From a virus, in the IMG/VR virus record IMGVR_UViG_3300046003_007866, positions 1-35,118 of that record: 35,118 bases of DNA. The stretch is one strand, 5' to 3'. A program made the translations under genes and the position numbers. This document shows positions 7,877 through 14,347 of the stretch, piece by piece (the first letter of the stretch is position 1; each line of letters starts with the position of its first letter). The notes beneath the pieces were generated by a model. That model saw only the letters and a list, made by a program, of their open reading frames with translations. It ran no database searches and was not told the DNA's origin.

Positions 7877-7905
7877 TAGGGCGACTGGCGGGCAGCCGTT
7901 GCCAT
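7876..7905 (-). CDS. Nine-codon leader ORF (MATAARQSP)
   Basis: A strong Shine-Dalgarno (CAGGAG, 5 bases before ATG) precedes this nine-codon ORF, whose TAA overlaps the ATG of the gene at 7664-7876. The downstream gene lacks its own ribosome site, so the leader may deliver ribosomes by termination-reinitiation. It could also be the real upstream end of a start I have placed wrongly, but the frames differ. Confidence 0.35.
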   Translation of the reverse strand: MATAARQSP

Positions 7906-7961
7906 TGAGACTCCTGAGTAGTTGCCGGGGAGCCCTTCCCTGCACCGAGTCGGGCGGCCGG

Positions 7962-7983
7962 AGTCCGGCTCAACTGCCGGACT
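7962..7983 (-). terminator. Terminator-like hairpin after secreted-protein gene
   Basis: Perfect eight-base stem AGTCCGGC/GCCGGACT with a six-base loop, no T run. Confidence 0.4.
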
Positions 7984-7991
7984 GGCGTAGG

Positions 7992-8001
7992 GGTAACGGG
8001 C
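7992..8001 (-). promoter_or_regulatory. GCCCGTTACC site
   Basis: Just after the stop of the secreted protein gene and about 90 bases before the nine-codon leader ORF. Followed by a hairpin at 7962-7983. Confidence 0.4.
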
Positions 8002-8003
8002 GG

Positions 8004-8486
8004 CTACAGGTCGTCGGCCGCCGATCGCGCCCTCGCCGCCTTCGCCGCCTTCACCTTTCCGAGCAGGCCGGTGTCGGCCGCAACGGCGTATCCCTCTTTC
8101 GAGAACTCGTTGTACGACCACGAGCCTATGCTGCCCCCGTCTTGCCAGAAGCGGTCCGGCAGCATCCCGTAGCTCTCCGTCGAGAACGGGCGGCCCCACG
8201 CCGCTCCGAGCGTCTCGACGACGACCGAGCAGGCCGAGAAGCCGTCGCACGAGATCAAGACCGACGCGAACGTGTCCTCCTCGACCATGTACGACACGAT
8301 CACCGGCGCGCCGCCGACAAGCTCCGAGCAGCGCCACCGGACGCCGGCCTCCGGGCTCGGCGCGCACGAATCGCCCGGCGCCGTGGCGATCGTGTCGGAC
8401 GGACCGAACGGGCGACCGCGCCAGCCTGCAGCGAGCTTGCCTGCGTGGGCGGTTGAGATGGAGAGGGAAAGGAGGAGGATGGTCAT
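8004..8486 (-). CDS. Small secreted protein
   Basis: This 160-residue protein has a clear signal peptide. MTILLLSLSISTAHA is followed by GK, giving cleavage after AHA. There is no lysine or arginine in the n-region, as in some short phage and bacterial signals. The mature part has four Cys (two likely disulfides) and ends in a Lys/Ala/Arg-rich helix. ATG overlaps the previous stop (ATGA) and AAGGA lies 8 bases upstream. No family is recognised. A periplasmic or cell-surface role such as superinfection exclusion is an inference only. Confidence 0.65.
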   Translation of the reverse strand: MTILLLSLSISTAHAGKLAAGWRGRPFGPSDTIATAPGDSCAPSPEAGVRWRCSELVGGAPVIVSYMVEEDTFASVLISCDGFSACSVVVETLGAAWGRPFSTESYGMLPDRFWQDGGSIGSWSYNEFSKEGYAVAADTGLLGKVKAAKAARARSAADDL

Positions 8487-9166
8487 GTTCGGTCCTTCGT
8501 CGGTTCGGGTTGTGGAAGCGCGGCGAGCGCCGCTCGGAGAGCGTCTCGTGAGGGTGCGTCGCCGAAGCGCAGGACGAGCCTCGCCGCCTCGGCAACATCC
8601 TCGAACGCGGCCGCCTCGTCGGCAACCGACCAGCCGAGCATGAACGCCTGCGCGAGCGCACGCGACCGCTCCGTGTCGAGCGCGAGCCCGTGGTCGACCG
8701 GGCCGAGCCCGCACTTCCGCGCCGTGATCCCGTCCGTATACGCGTCGTCGCAGGCCCGCCGCCAGTCGAGGGACTCGCGGGCGTCCTCCGGGTCGTCCGG
8801 GGTTCGATCCTCGCCTGAGAACACGCGTAGGGCTTCCCCGACGAGGGCTTCGATCGCCGCAAGGCGGACCGCCGGGTCGTCCCGGCCCGCAGCCCGCTTG
8901 GCGATCCCGTGCAACGCCGTTTCGAGGACCGCGCCGCGCGTCGGCTTCGCGATCGCCTTCCTTGCGGCCTCGACCGCCGTGCGCCGTCGAAGGTCCTCGG
9001 ACTCGCAGGTCCACTGGGCGCCGGTCGGGACGCGCCCGTTGGCGCCGGGTTGCCCGAAGAACTCGGGCGGCACCGGTAGACCCGACGACGTCGAGTAGCG
9101 CAAGCTGTCGACGCTCGTGTTCAGCAAGGTCGCGAGTTCGTCGGTCACCGAGCGCCGGTCGCTCAC
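8483..9166 (-). CDS. Putative DNA-binding protein with MerR/excisionase-like N-terminus
   Basis: This is a 227-residue product with GTG start overlapping the stop of the HTH-like gene (GTGA). Residues 6-65 (DELATLLNTSVDSLRYSTSSG, then PPEFFG, then W..EDLRRR) follow the order helix, recognition helix, turn-Leu-Pro-x-Pro, and EDLR. This is the layout of MerR/excisionase winged helices. The rest is helical, with a possible long coiled region at 90-140 and no known domain. It is inferred to be a regulator because it sits in an operon with an HTH-like gene and next to a sigma-like factor. Confidence 0.5.
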   Translation of the reverse strand: MSDRRSVTDELATLLNTSVDSLRYSTSSGLPVPPEFFGQPGANGRVPTGAQWTCESEDLRRRTAVEAARKAIAKPTRGAVLETALHGIAKRAAGRDDPAVRLAAIEALVGEALRVFSGEDRTPDDPEDARESLDWRRACDDAYTDGITARKCGLGPVDHGLALDTERSRALAQAFMLGWSVADEAAAFEDVAEAARLVLRFGDAPSRDALRAALAALPQPEPTKDRT

Positions 9167-9459
9167 GCGGGGTTCCCCGGCAGCAGGGCCGCGCCGCCGG
9201 CGGCGTCGAACTTGATCGCGAGCCCGAGTTCCCGAAGGAGCGCGGCGACGACGTCCCACGGCGGCGAGGCGTGGCTCGCGTCCGAGCCGGTCGCCCACAC
9301 GGAGCACGACTGCGCCGTGACGGTCCGGCCGAGCCGGGCGGTCAGCATTTCGGCGAAGTCGCGGTTCGTGCGGTCAGGTCCAGACGCGATCCAACGACGC
9401 CGCAGGGTGGCGAACGCGGGGCAGAGGTTGAGGCTTCGGTTCAGTTGGGTTCGAGACAT
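9163..9459 (-). CDS. Small HTH (Cro/XRE-like) protein
   Basis: This is a 98-residue product starting MSRTQLNRSLNLC, with AAAGGA 8 bases before the ATG. Residues 34-80 (NRDFAEMLTARLGRTVTAQ, then SVWATG, then PPWDVVAALLRELGL) resemble the XRE/Cro layout: scaffold helix, turn, recognition helix with S.W, loop, then a closing helix. It is probably a transcriptional regulator. It starts 25 bases downstream of the sigma-like gene and overlaps the next gene, so all three may share one message from the dyad promoter at about 10.1 kb. Confidence 0.55.
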   Translation of the reverse strand: MSRTQLNRSLNLCPAFATLRRRWIASGPDRTNRDFAEMLTARLGRTVTAQSCSVWATGSDASHASPPWDVVAALLRELGLAIKFDAAGGAALLPGNPA

Positions 9460-9484
9460 CGGTGTTTCCTTTCGTGGCGGTTGG

Positions 9485-10048
9485 CTACCCGGCCAACTGG
9501 CGCAGGGTGCGCGAGCGGCGGGCGGCAAGGGAGGGGCCGAGGAAGTCGCGGGCCTCGGAGTCGGAGTGCTCGTCGAGGATCGACTGCGCGCACGCGCGCG
9601 CCTCGAAGCCGGCGCCGCGGAGCGCCTGCGCGATCCGAGAGCGGGCCACGGTCGCCCGCGCCTCGCTGCCGGAGTCGGTCAGCACCGGCGCGTCCGACTC
9701 GGCGATGGCTCCGATCTCCGGATTGGAGAACGCGGCGAGCGGCACCTCGCGCTCGCGGCGGCGGTTCAGCTTTTCGAGCATGTCCTGCCGCGCCCGGCGG
9801 ACGAGCAGGTAAATCCAGTGTTCGGCCGGGGACAGGCTCGCGTCGAACGAGCGGTGGTTCCGGACGATGAACACGACCGCCTCGGCGAGAAGCTCGTCGC
9901 CATCCAACCGCTTGTCGGCGGCAGCGAGCCGCCACGCGCGTTTCGAGATCGCGGCGTAGTGATCGATGATGAACGCCCACGCGGCGGCCGTCTGGTCGTC
10001 GGTGAGCGGGGAGCGGTTCGAGGGGCGGGCGGTCGTCTTGTTGTCCAT
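9485..10048 (-). CDS. Sigma-70/ECF-like RNA polymerase sigma factor
   Basis: This is a 187-residue protein. Residues about 24-95 fit sigma region 2: AWRLAAADKRLDGDELLAEA (the DDLxQE-like part), then FIVRNHRSFDASLSPAEHWIY (the core -10 recognition part with W), then LLVRRARQDMLEKLNRRRER. A weaker C-terminal helical domain at 125-187 may be region 4. It lacks the long regions of a primary sigma, so an ECF-size phage sigma is the best call. GGAG lies 7 bases before ATG. The promoter carries the same dyad TAACCG-N5-CGGTTA as the other units, so autoregulation is possible. It could instead be a non-promoter-binding relative. Confidence 0.7.
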   Translation of the reverse strand: MDNKTTARPSNRSPLTDDQTAAAWAFIIDHYAAISKRAWRLAAADKRLDGDELLAEAVVFIVRNHRSFDASLSPAEHWIYLLVRRARQDMLEKLNRRREREVPLAAFSNPEIGAIAESDAPVLTDSGSEARATVARSRIAQALRGAGFEARACAQSILDEHSDSEARDFLGPSLAARRSRTLRQLAG

Positions 10049-10085
10049 TTTGATCTCCGGTCGGTTAGCGCCTCGGCGGGCGTAT

Positions 10086-10148
10086 CCGTACCGTAACCGA
10101 TACCCGGTTATAACGCCTACCCCGCGAGGCGTTTTTCTTTCGCTTTTT
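10086..10148 (-). promoter_or_regulatory. Dyad promoter/operator of the sigma-like gene (variant)
   Basis: The dyad TAACCG-N5-CGGTTA (10094-10110) is perfect and lies 46 bases before the sigma-like ATG. It lacks the T6 tract and the GGGCGGG leader seen at the other sites; instead an A-rich and hairpin segment lies upstream. It could be the autoregulatory version of the regulon's operator. Confidence 0.6.
10112..10137 (+). terminator. T-tailed hairpin on + strand upstream of sigma-like gene
   Basis: Stem AACGCCT/AGGCGTT with an eight-base loop, followed by a T5 run and further T-rich sequence. It points along + although no + gene precedes it closely. Confidence 0.55.
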
Positions 10149-10784
10149 TCAACCGTCCCGACGGGCGCGCCACTCCCACGCGGGCAAGCCGGGCGCGACC
10201 GGCCCGTGCGGGTCGCAGCGGCGCTCCTGCGTGCCGTCGTAGGCGCGCGAGACGAGGTTCAGGACGTGCGCGTCCTCGTTGCCGAGTGCGATCCAGCCGT
10301 GGGCGACGCCGGGCGGGATGTCGACCCGGAGGCACCCGAGCGCGCTGTCGAGTTCGATCTCGGCGGACGGGAGGCCGGCCACCGACGAGTACCGCGATGG
10401 GTGGCAGACGTTCCCGCTCGCCGCCGAGCCGTGCCCGTCGTAGCCGCGCAGGTCGACGAGGCCGAGCCGGATACGCCCGCGAAGCAGGACGAAGCGGTCG
10501 GTCTGCGCGTGGACCTGCCCGCACCGCCCGCCGGGTAGGCAGTGGAGGTGCCAACCCTTCACCGAATCAGGCCGCGTGATCGAGACGTAGGCTTGCTCGC
10601 ACCGCCCATCGAACGCGGATCGGTACAACTCGCCGAGCGCGCCTCGCGGGTCGACCCGCCACGCCGTAGCCGTCACGAGGACGTCGTCGATCCCAACCCC
10701 GTAGGACGCCGGGCGGCGAGGGACGAACGGCGCGTCGGGCTGGTTGACGGCGCGGTAGTGGTCGAGCACGGGTAGGTGGATCAT
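10149..10784 (-). CDS. RmlC-like cupin, dTDP-4-dehydrorhamnose 3,5-epimerase-related
   Basis: This is a 211-residue protein. The cupin layout of RmlC is visible: RPDSVKGWHLH (first His motif), GRIRLGLVDLRGY (central strands), IPPGVAHGWIALG (the conserved P-G-x-A-H-G) and an ERRCDPHGP tail. RmlC epimerises C3 and C5 of dTDP-4-keto-6-deoxyglucose in rhamnose synthesis. Here the enzyme could alter a nucleotide sugar for host surface or phage glycan decoration. No other rhamnose gene is in the window. It overlaps the preceding gene by ATGA, with GAGG 5 bases before the start. Confidence 0.7.
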   Translation of the reverse strand: MIHLPVLDHYRAVNQPDAPFVPRRPASYGVGIDDVLVTATAWRVDPRGALGELYRSAFDGRCEQAYVSITRPDSVKGWHLHCLPGGRCGQVHAQTDRFVLLRGRIRLGLVDLRGYDGHGSAASGNVCHPSRYSSVAGLPSAEIELDSALGCLRVDIPPGVAHGWIALGNEDAHVLNLVSRAYDGTQERRCDPHGPVAPGLPAWEWRARRDG

Positions 10785-11209
10785 CGGGGCCTCGATTGAA
10801 TCGGGACGAGTTCGATCGCGGGCTCGACGCCGAACGTGTCGAGCCAGAGCGAGCGCAGGACGCCGTACCGCCAGCCCGGCAGGGGCGCGGGGTCGCGGAG
10901 CAGGATGCGCCGGGCGGCGAGGTCGATCGACGCCTCCGGGCCGAGGCAACCGGGCGCGCAGCCGGCCCGGAGGTGCCCGCCGTAGAACCGCCGGAGCCGC
11001 GCGTCGAGACTCGACCACCGCTCGGCGATGTCGCAGAGCCGCTCGATCTCGGCGTCGCTGATCCCGTCGGCTCCCGCAAGCGCCGCCCTTGCCGCCTCGA
11101 TCTGCTCGCCCACGAACGGCCAGCCGTCGAGGTCCGCGAGCGCCCGGCAGGCGCCCACGACGCGCGCGATCGTCGCCGTGCGGCCCATACGGTCGGCGGC
11201 CCTCGTCAC
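10781..11209 (-). CDS. Protein of unknown function
   Basis: This is a 142-residue product, GTG start overlapping the TGA of the preceding gene (GTGA), ending ATGA into the cupin gene. The N-terminal half is helical (ACRALADLDGWPFVGEQIEAARAALAG), followed by a Cys-containing CAPGCLG segment and a C-terminal part ending VEPAIELVPIQ. The tight overlaps on both sides make an operon with 11206-11895 and the cupin gene. No known domain is recognised. Confidence 0.6.
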   Translation of the reverse strand: MTRAADRMGRTATIARVVGACRALADLDGWPFVGEQIEAARAALAGADGISDAEIERLCDIAERWSSLDARLRRFYGGHLRAGCAPGCLGPEASIDLAARRILLRDPAPLPGWRYGVLRSLWLDTFGVEPAIELVPIQSRPR

Positions 11210-11895
11210 GCTTCGGCCGGCGTGCGGACCGGAGGAGCCGATACCCCGGCGTCGACCATGTGGTAGGGCGCGAACATGGACGGCGGCAACTCCGCGCGGG
11301 GCTCGTCGCCCTCGACGGGCTGCATCCACGCGAACGACCGCTCGCGCCCGTTCCGGCCGTCGAACATCCGGGCGACGAGACACTGGCGGTAGCCCCACGG
11401 CAGGGAGTCGAGGTCGTAGCCGGACTCGGCGACCTGACGCACGAGCAGGCGGTTCGCCGGCGACATCGCGTCCTCCCCGTCCGGCCCGATCGCTTGCACC
11501 ACGGAGTGTGTGATCAGGACGTGGTGAGCGTCGAGCGCCCGGCCGAGCCCCGGCGCCGCCCGCATCATCGCTTCGAGGTCGAAGGCGACGATCCGGAACG
11601 CTGCCGCGTTGTTCGGCCCGCACCCGATCACGAACAGCGAGTGCGGCACCTTCTTGATCTCGAACCCGGCCGACCAGTCGCGGCACGACCGGAACACGAC
11701 GTCGGCGACACGGAGGAACGCCGCCTCGGACACGCACGGCGCGTCGAGTTCGATCCCTTCGACGAACACCGCGGCGCGCGCGGCAAGCGGCGCCCCGGCG
11801 CACATCAGGAACAGTTCGGCCACCTTGTTCTCGACCTCGCGCTGCTCGGCGCATGGGTCCTTGATCGTCCACCTGATGTCGCTGTCGTCCGCCAT
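11206..11895 (-). CDS. Protein of unknown function, first gene of a three-gene operon
   Basis: This is a 229-residue protein starting MADDSDIRWTIKDPCAEQRE. A Cys-containing helical N-terminus leads to a strand-rich region around FEIKKVPHSLFVIGCGPNN and HHVLITHSVVQA. There is no membrane segment or familiar motif. Its upstream region holds a CCCGTTACC site, 22 bases before the ATG. The stop overlaps the next start (GTGA). Confidence 0.6.
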   Translation of the reverse strand: MADDSDIRWTIKDPCAEQREVENKVAELFLMCAGAPLAARAAVFVEGIELDAPCVSEAAFLRVADVVFRSCRDWSAGFEIKKVPHSLFVIGCGPNNAAAFRIVAFDLEAMMRAAPGLGRALDAHHVLITHSVVQAIGPDGEDAMSPANRLLVRQVAESGYDLDSLPWGYRQCLVARMFDGRNGRERSFAWMQPVEGDEPRAELPPSMFAPYHMVDAGVSAPPVRTPAEA

Positions 11896-11917
11896 TGGTC
11901 GCTCCGTTCCCCCGTAG

Positions 11918-11927
11918 GGTAACGGGC
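11918..11927 (-). promoter_or_regulatory. GCCCGTTACC site before 11895 gene
   Basis: 22 bases before ATG 11895, between a GC-rich hairpin (11938-11966) and the gene. Confidence 0.5.
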
Positions 11928-11937
11928 GACCGGGGCC

Positions 11938-11966
11938 GGGCCGCCGACCGCTTCGGCTGGCGGCCC
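11938..11966 (-). terminator. Terminator-like GC hairpin after 11973 gene
   Basis: Stem GGGCCGCC/GGCGGCCC with inner pairing. It has no T run, so it is probably a stabiliser or rho-assisted stop rather than a classic terminator. Confidence 0.45.
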
Positions 11967-11972
11967 GTTCGC

Positions 11973-12242
11973 TCAGGGCGAGAACGCTGCGGCCGCGTCG
12001 ATCGCGTCGATCGCGTCGCGGATCACGTTCGCCTTGATCCAGTTGTCGCAGACCTCGTGAACGGCCACGTCTTGCCACAAGCGGGCGACGATCAGGTCCG
12101 CGATCGTCCGGCGACGTTCGGCGCCGACGGACGGGTCGTCCGCGCGCCGAGCGAAGGCGGTCAGGACCACGACCTCGGCCGGGTCGACGGCCGCGAACGG
12201 GAGGCCGGCCACGAGGGCGGCGAGGTCGACGGGGCGGCTCAC
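11973..12242 (-). CDS. Small helical protein of unknown function
   Basis: This is an 89-residue product with GTG start overlapping the stop of the gene at 12239 (GTGA). It is an amphipathic helical protein with one Cys and several acidic/Ala-rich helices toward the C-terminus (NVIRDAIDAIDAAAAFSP). It is the second gene of the dyad-promoter unit at 12.5 kb. A GC-rich hairpin follows its stop. Confidence 0.5.
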   Translation of the reverse strand: MSRPVDLAALVAGLPFAAVDPAEVVVLTAFARRADDPSVGAERRRTIADLIVARLWQDVAVHEVCDNWIKANVIRDAIDAIDAAAAFSP

Positions 12243-12451
12243 GCGCGCACCGAGCGGTGAGCGATGGACCGGCCGGCGCCGTTCGGCATGACGTGCGAGA
12301 ACGGCGTCTCGTTCACCCACTCGACCACCGCCGAGGTTGGTCCGGTGACGATGATGAAGCCGAAGTCGAACGGGCACTCGCAGATGTCGAGGCCGAGGTC
12401 GATCGCGGCGTTGATCAGGGCGGTCGGGTTCGTGGTCGGGGAGGCGTTCAT
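12239..12451 (-). CDS. Small protein from a composite-promoter unit
   Basis: This is a 70-residue product, ATG 12451, first residues MNASPTTNP. The leader and first codons (CCCCGGACGACAAG then ATGAACGCC) nearly match those of the gene at 32797, though the protein bodies differ. It contains a Cys-x-Cys at residues 24-26 (DICECPFDFG). Function is unknown. Confidence 0.55.
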   Translation of the reverse strand: MNASPTTNPTALINAAIDLGLDICECPFDFGFIIVTGPTSAVVEWVNETPFSHVMPNGAGRSIAHRSVRA

Positions 12452-12482
12452 CTTGTCGTCCGGGGTTGGGCGCGGGTTCCTT

Positions 12483-12549
12483 CCCGCCCCCACTACATAG
12501 CCGGCTAACGGTTACCCGGTAGGGTCCAGAGCGAAGATTCCCGAAAAAA
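12483..12549 (-). promoter_or_regulatory. Composite promoter: T6 + dyad + GGGCGGG leader (before 12451 gene)
   Basis: T6 (12549-12544) is 35 bases from the dyad (12514-12498). The dyad here is TAACCG-N5-CGGCTA in the sense direction. GGGCGGG follows 8 bases later. A hairpin with GCGGG stem and AAGGAA loop at 12487-12472 starts the message. Confidence 0.7.
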
Positions 12550-12580
12550 GTTTCGGCCGGCGACCATCGGCCGCCGGCCG
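12544..12580 (-). terminator. Intrinsic terminator after VWA gene
   Basis: A nine-base stem CGGCCGGCG/CGCCGGCCG with a nine-base loop follows the VWA stop and leads into AAAC then T6 (reading the - strand). The T6 is also the first element of the promoter for the 12451 gene. Confidence 0.85.
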
Positions 12581-12592
12581 CCACGGGCCGGG

Positions 12593-14200
12593 CTACCCCG
12601 GCAGCACCTCGGCCGCCGCGTCGTCGCGGGCGCCGCCGGCTACCCGGTCGAGGTCGATCACCTTGTCGCAGATGTCGCGCATCGCGCCCGTGACCGACCC
12701 GCCATTCAGGGCGAGGCCGAACACCCGCAGGCCCTTCTTCTTGCAGTCGAGGAGCCGGAGCATCGTCGCGTCGTCGCAGCCGGCCTGCCCGTCGGTCACG
12801 AACACGAGGTCGGCGCGCTCGTCGGCGATGCCGCTGGGCAGGCCGTCGAGGGCGAGCCGGAGGACCGGGCCGAAGTCGGTCCCGCCGTGGACGCCGTACC
12901 CGGCGACGTCGAGCGCCGCGTCCGCGACCTTGCCGCCGCCGAGCTTGACCGGCGCGCCGCCCTTGCCGTAGCGGTCGACCGGGATCGAGGTCGCGTTCCC
13001 CTTCGCGTCGACGTGGCGGACGGCCAGCGGGCGGGTGTCGAAGTCGACCACCGTCACCGGGCGACGGTCCTTCGCCGCCACGCCGATGCAGGCGATCCCA
13101 ACCGCGCGCGCCCAGTTGTGAGGGTCGCCGGACATCGACCCGGAGCAGTCGAGCAGGACGACCATCGGGCCGCGCCCGAGCTTCTCGGTGCCTTCGAGCC
13201 GGTACTGCAGGAGGCTGCGCTCGGCGATGTCCTTCAGGGCGAGGCGCCGGAGGATCGGGTGGCGAAGCCGCGCCAGTTGGGCGGGCATCGCCCGGCCGAG
13301 GTCGCCGCCGCGCTCGATGTCGACGACCTCGCTGCGGGCGTTCGGGTCGCGGCGCTCGATCCGCTTGCGGTCCTGAATCCGGGCCAGCCGGCCGGCGCGA
13401 CGGAGAATCTCGCGCAGGTTGCGGTCCTTCACCAGCCGCTCGGCGAGCTTCATCCGGGCGGGGTCGCCGTGATCCTTCGTCGCCGGAGCCGATTCGAGGC
13501 CGGGGGCGAGGCCCGCGAGCCCGTCCTTCCGCTCGGCGTCCTGCCGGGCCGCCTTCGAGCAGGCGGCGCGGAGGGCGGCGCGGAGGCGGTCCTCGCCAGA
13601 CGGCCCGTTGCCGTTCGGAGCGGGCGCGCCGTCCTCCTCGGCCTTGTGCTCGGCGGCAAGCTGCTCGATGATCGCGGGGAGCCGCGGGGCGATCTCGCCG
13701 CTCATGTCGGCGGCGGCGAGCGCGGCGCAGTCGGGGTCGCCCGTGACGGCGGCGCGGAGGTCGGAGAACTCCTGCAGGTTGTCGAGCGCGCCGTGGGCGG
13801 CCGGCACCCAGCCCGGCGCGTCGGCCGTCGGCTGGTCGAGCTTGCCGGGGTTGCCGTACAGGCGGCTGAACAGTTCGGATACGAACGTGTCGGCCGCGCG
13901 GTTCGTCGCCGTCTGCTCGGCGAACGTCGGCTCCTTGACGAGCCGGCCCTCCTTCTCCGCGCGCTCCGTCTCGACCTTGACGGTCGCGTCGTAGACCGCC
14001 TTGGCGACCGCGTCGACCGCGCCCGTGAGCGCCGTGCCGGGCTTGCGGACGTCGTAGAGGTGGCGCTCCCACTTCTGGACGTCGTAGACGTGCGCCGGGG
14101 GCGCGCCGGCCGGGCGGACCGTGCGGGCGCTGCCGCCGGCCGAGTCGAGGTCGGTGATCTGTTCTTCGGTCGTGGCGGCGATGTCGGTCGGGGTGGTCAT
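12593..14200 (-). CDS. VWA-domain protein, ViaA-like partner of the MoxR ATPase
   Basis: This is a 535-residue protein. The helical N-terminal part (1-330) includes an acidic/Pro spacer near 200. The C-terminal VWA domain from about 340 has the MIDAS motif DCSGSMSG (DxSxS), and the third MIDAS position lies near GTDFG (about residue 455), with DLVFVTDGQ following. This architecture and the neighbouring MoxR ATPase match the RavA-ViaA class, in which the AAA+ ring remodels targets bound by the VWA subunit. Its own promoter dyad precedes it, with AAGGAG 10 bases before the ATG. CobT-like or other VWA partners are alternatives. Confidence 0.75.
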   Translation of the reverse strand: MTTPTDIAATTEEQITDLDSAGGSARTVRPAGAPPAHVYDVQKWERHLYDVRKPGTALTGAVDAVAKAVYDATVKVETERAEKEGRLVKEPTFAEQTATNRAADTFVSELFSRLYGNPGKLDQPTADAPGWVPAAHGALDNLQEFSDLRAAVTGDPDCAALAAADMSGEIAPRLPAIIEQLAAEHKAEEDGAPAPNGNGPSGEDRLRAALRAACSKAARQDAERKDGLAGLAPGLESAPATKDHGDPARMKLAERLVKDRNLREILRRAGRLARIQDRKRIERRDPNARSEVVDIERGGDLGRAMPAQLARLRHPILRRLALKDIAERSLLQYRLEGTEKLGRGPMVVLLDCSGSMSGDPHNWARAVGIACIGVAAKDRRPVTVVDFDTRPLAVRHVDAKGNATSIPVDRYGKGGAPVKLGGGKVADAALDVAGYGVHGGTDFGPVLRLALDGLPSGIADERADLVFVTDGQAGCDDATMLRLLDCKKKGLRVFGLALNGGSVTGAMRDICDKVIDLDRVAGGARDDAAAEVLPG

Positions 14201-14211
14201 TGGCGTTTGCT

Positions 14212-14279
14212 CCTTACCCGTCTGTAGTAACCGATAGCCGGTTAGCGTGCGGCGCTTACGGTCAAGAAACCCGAAAAAA
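14212..14279 (-). promoter_or_regulatory. Composite promoter without leader hairpin (before VWA gene)
   Basis: T6 (14279-14274) is 35 bases from a perfect TAACCG-N5-CGGTTA (14244-14228). Downstream there is GACGGG followed by AAGGAG, not the GGGCGGG hairpin of the others. The T6 doubles as the tail of the MoxR terminator. Confidence 0.65.
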
Positions 14280-14335
14280 GAGTCGGGCCGGTTCGCGCAG
14301 GCCGGAGAACAACCCGCCGCGCGAACCGGCCCGAC
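14274..14335 (-). terminator. Strong intrinsic terminator after MoxR ATPase
   Basis: A 17-base perfect stem (GTCGGGCCGGTTCGCGC with its complement, 14282-14298 and 14319-14335) is followed by a T6 run. It separates MoxR from the VWA gene, so the pair is not one simple operon. Confidence 0.9.
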
Positions 14336-14347
14336 CGAGGTTCTCGG

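Noticed and set aside
11973-14072. A 699-codon antisense-frame ORF covering the VWA gene
   Set aside because: Only its last 89 codons (GTG 12242 on) look protein-like; the rest is an Arg-rich shadow of the VWA gene.
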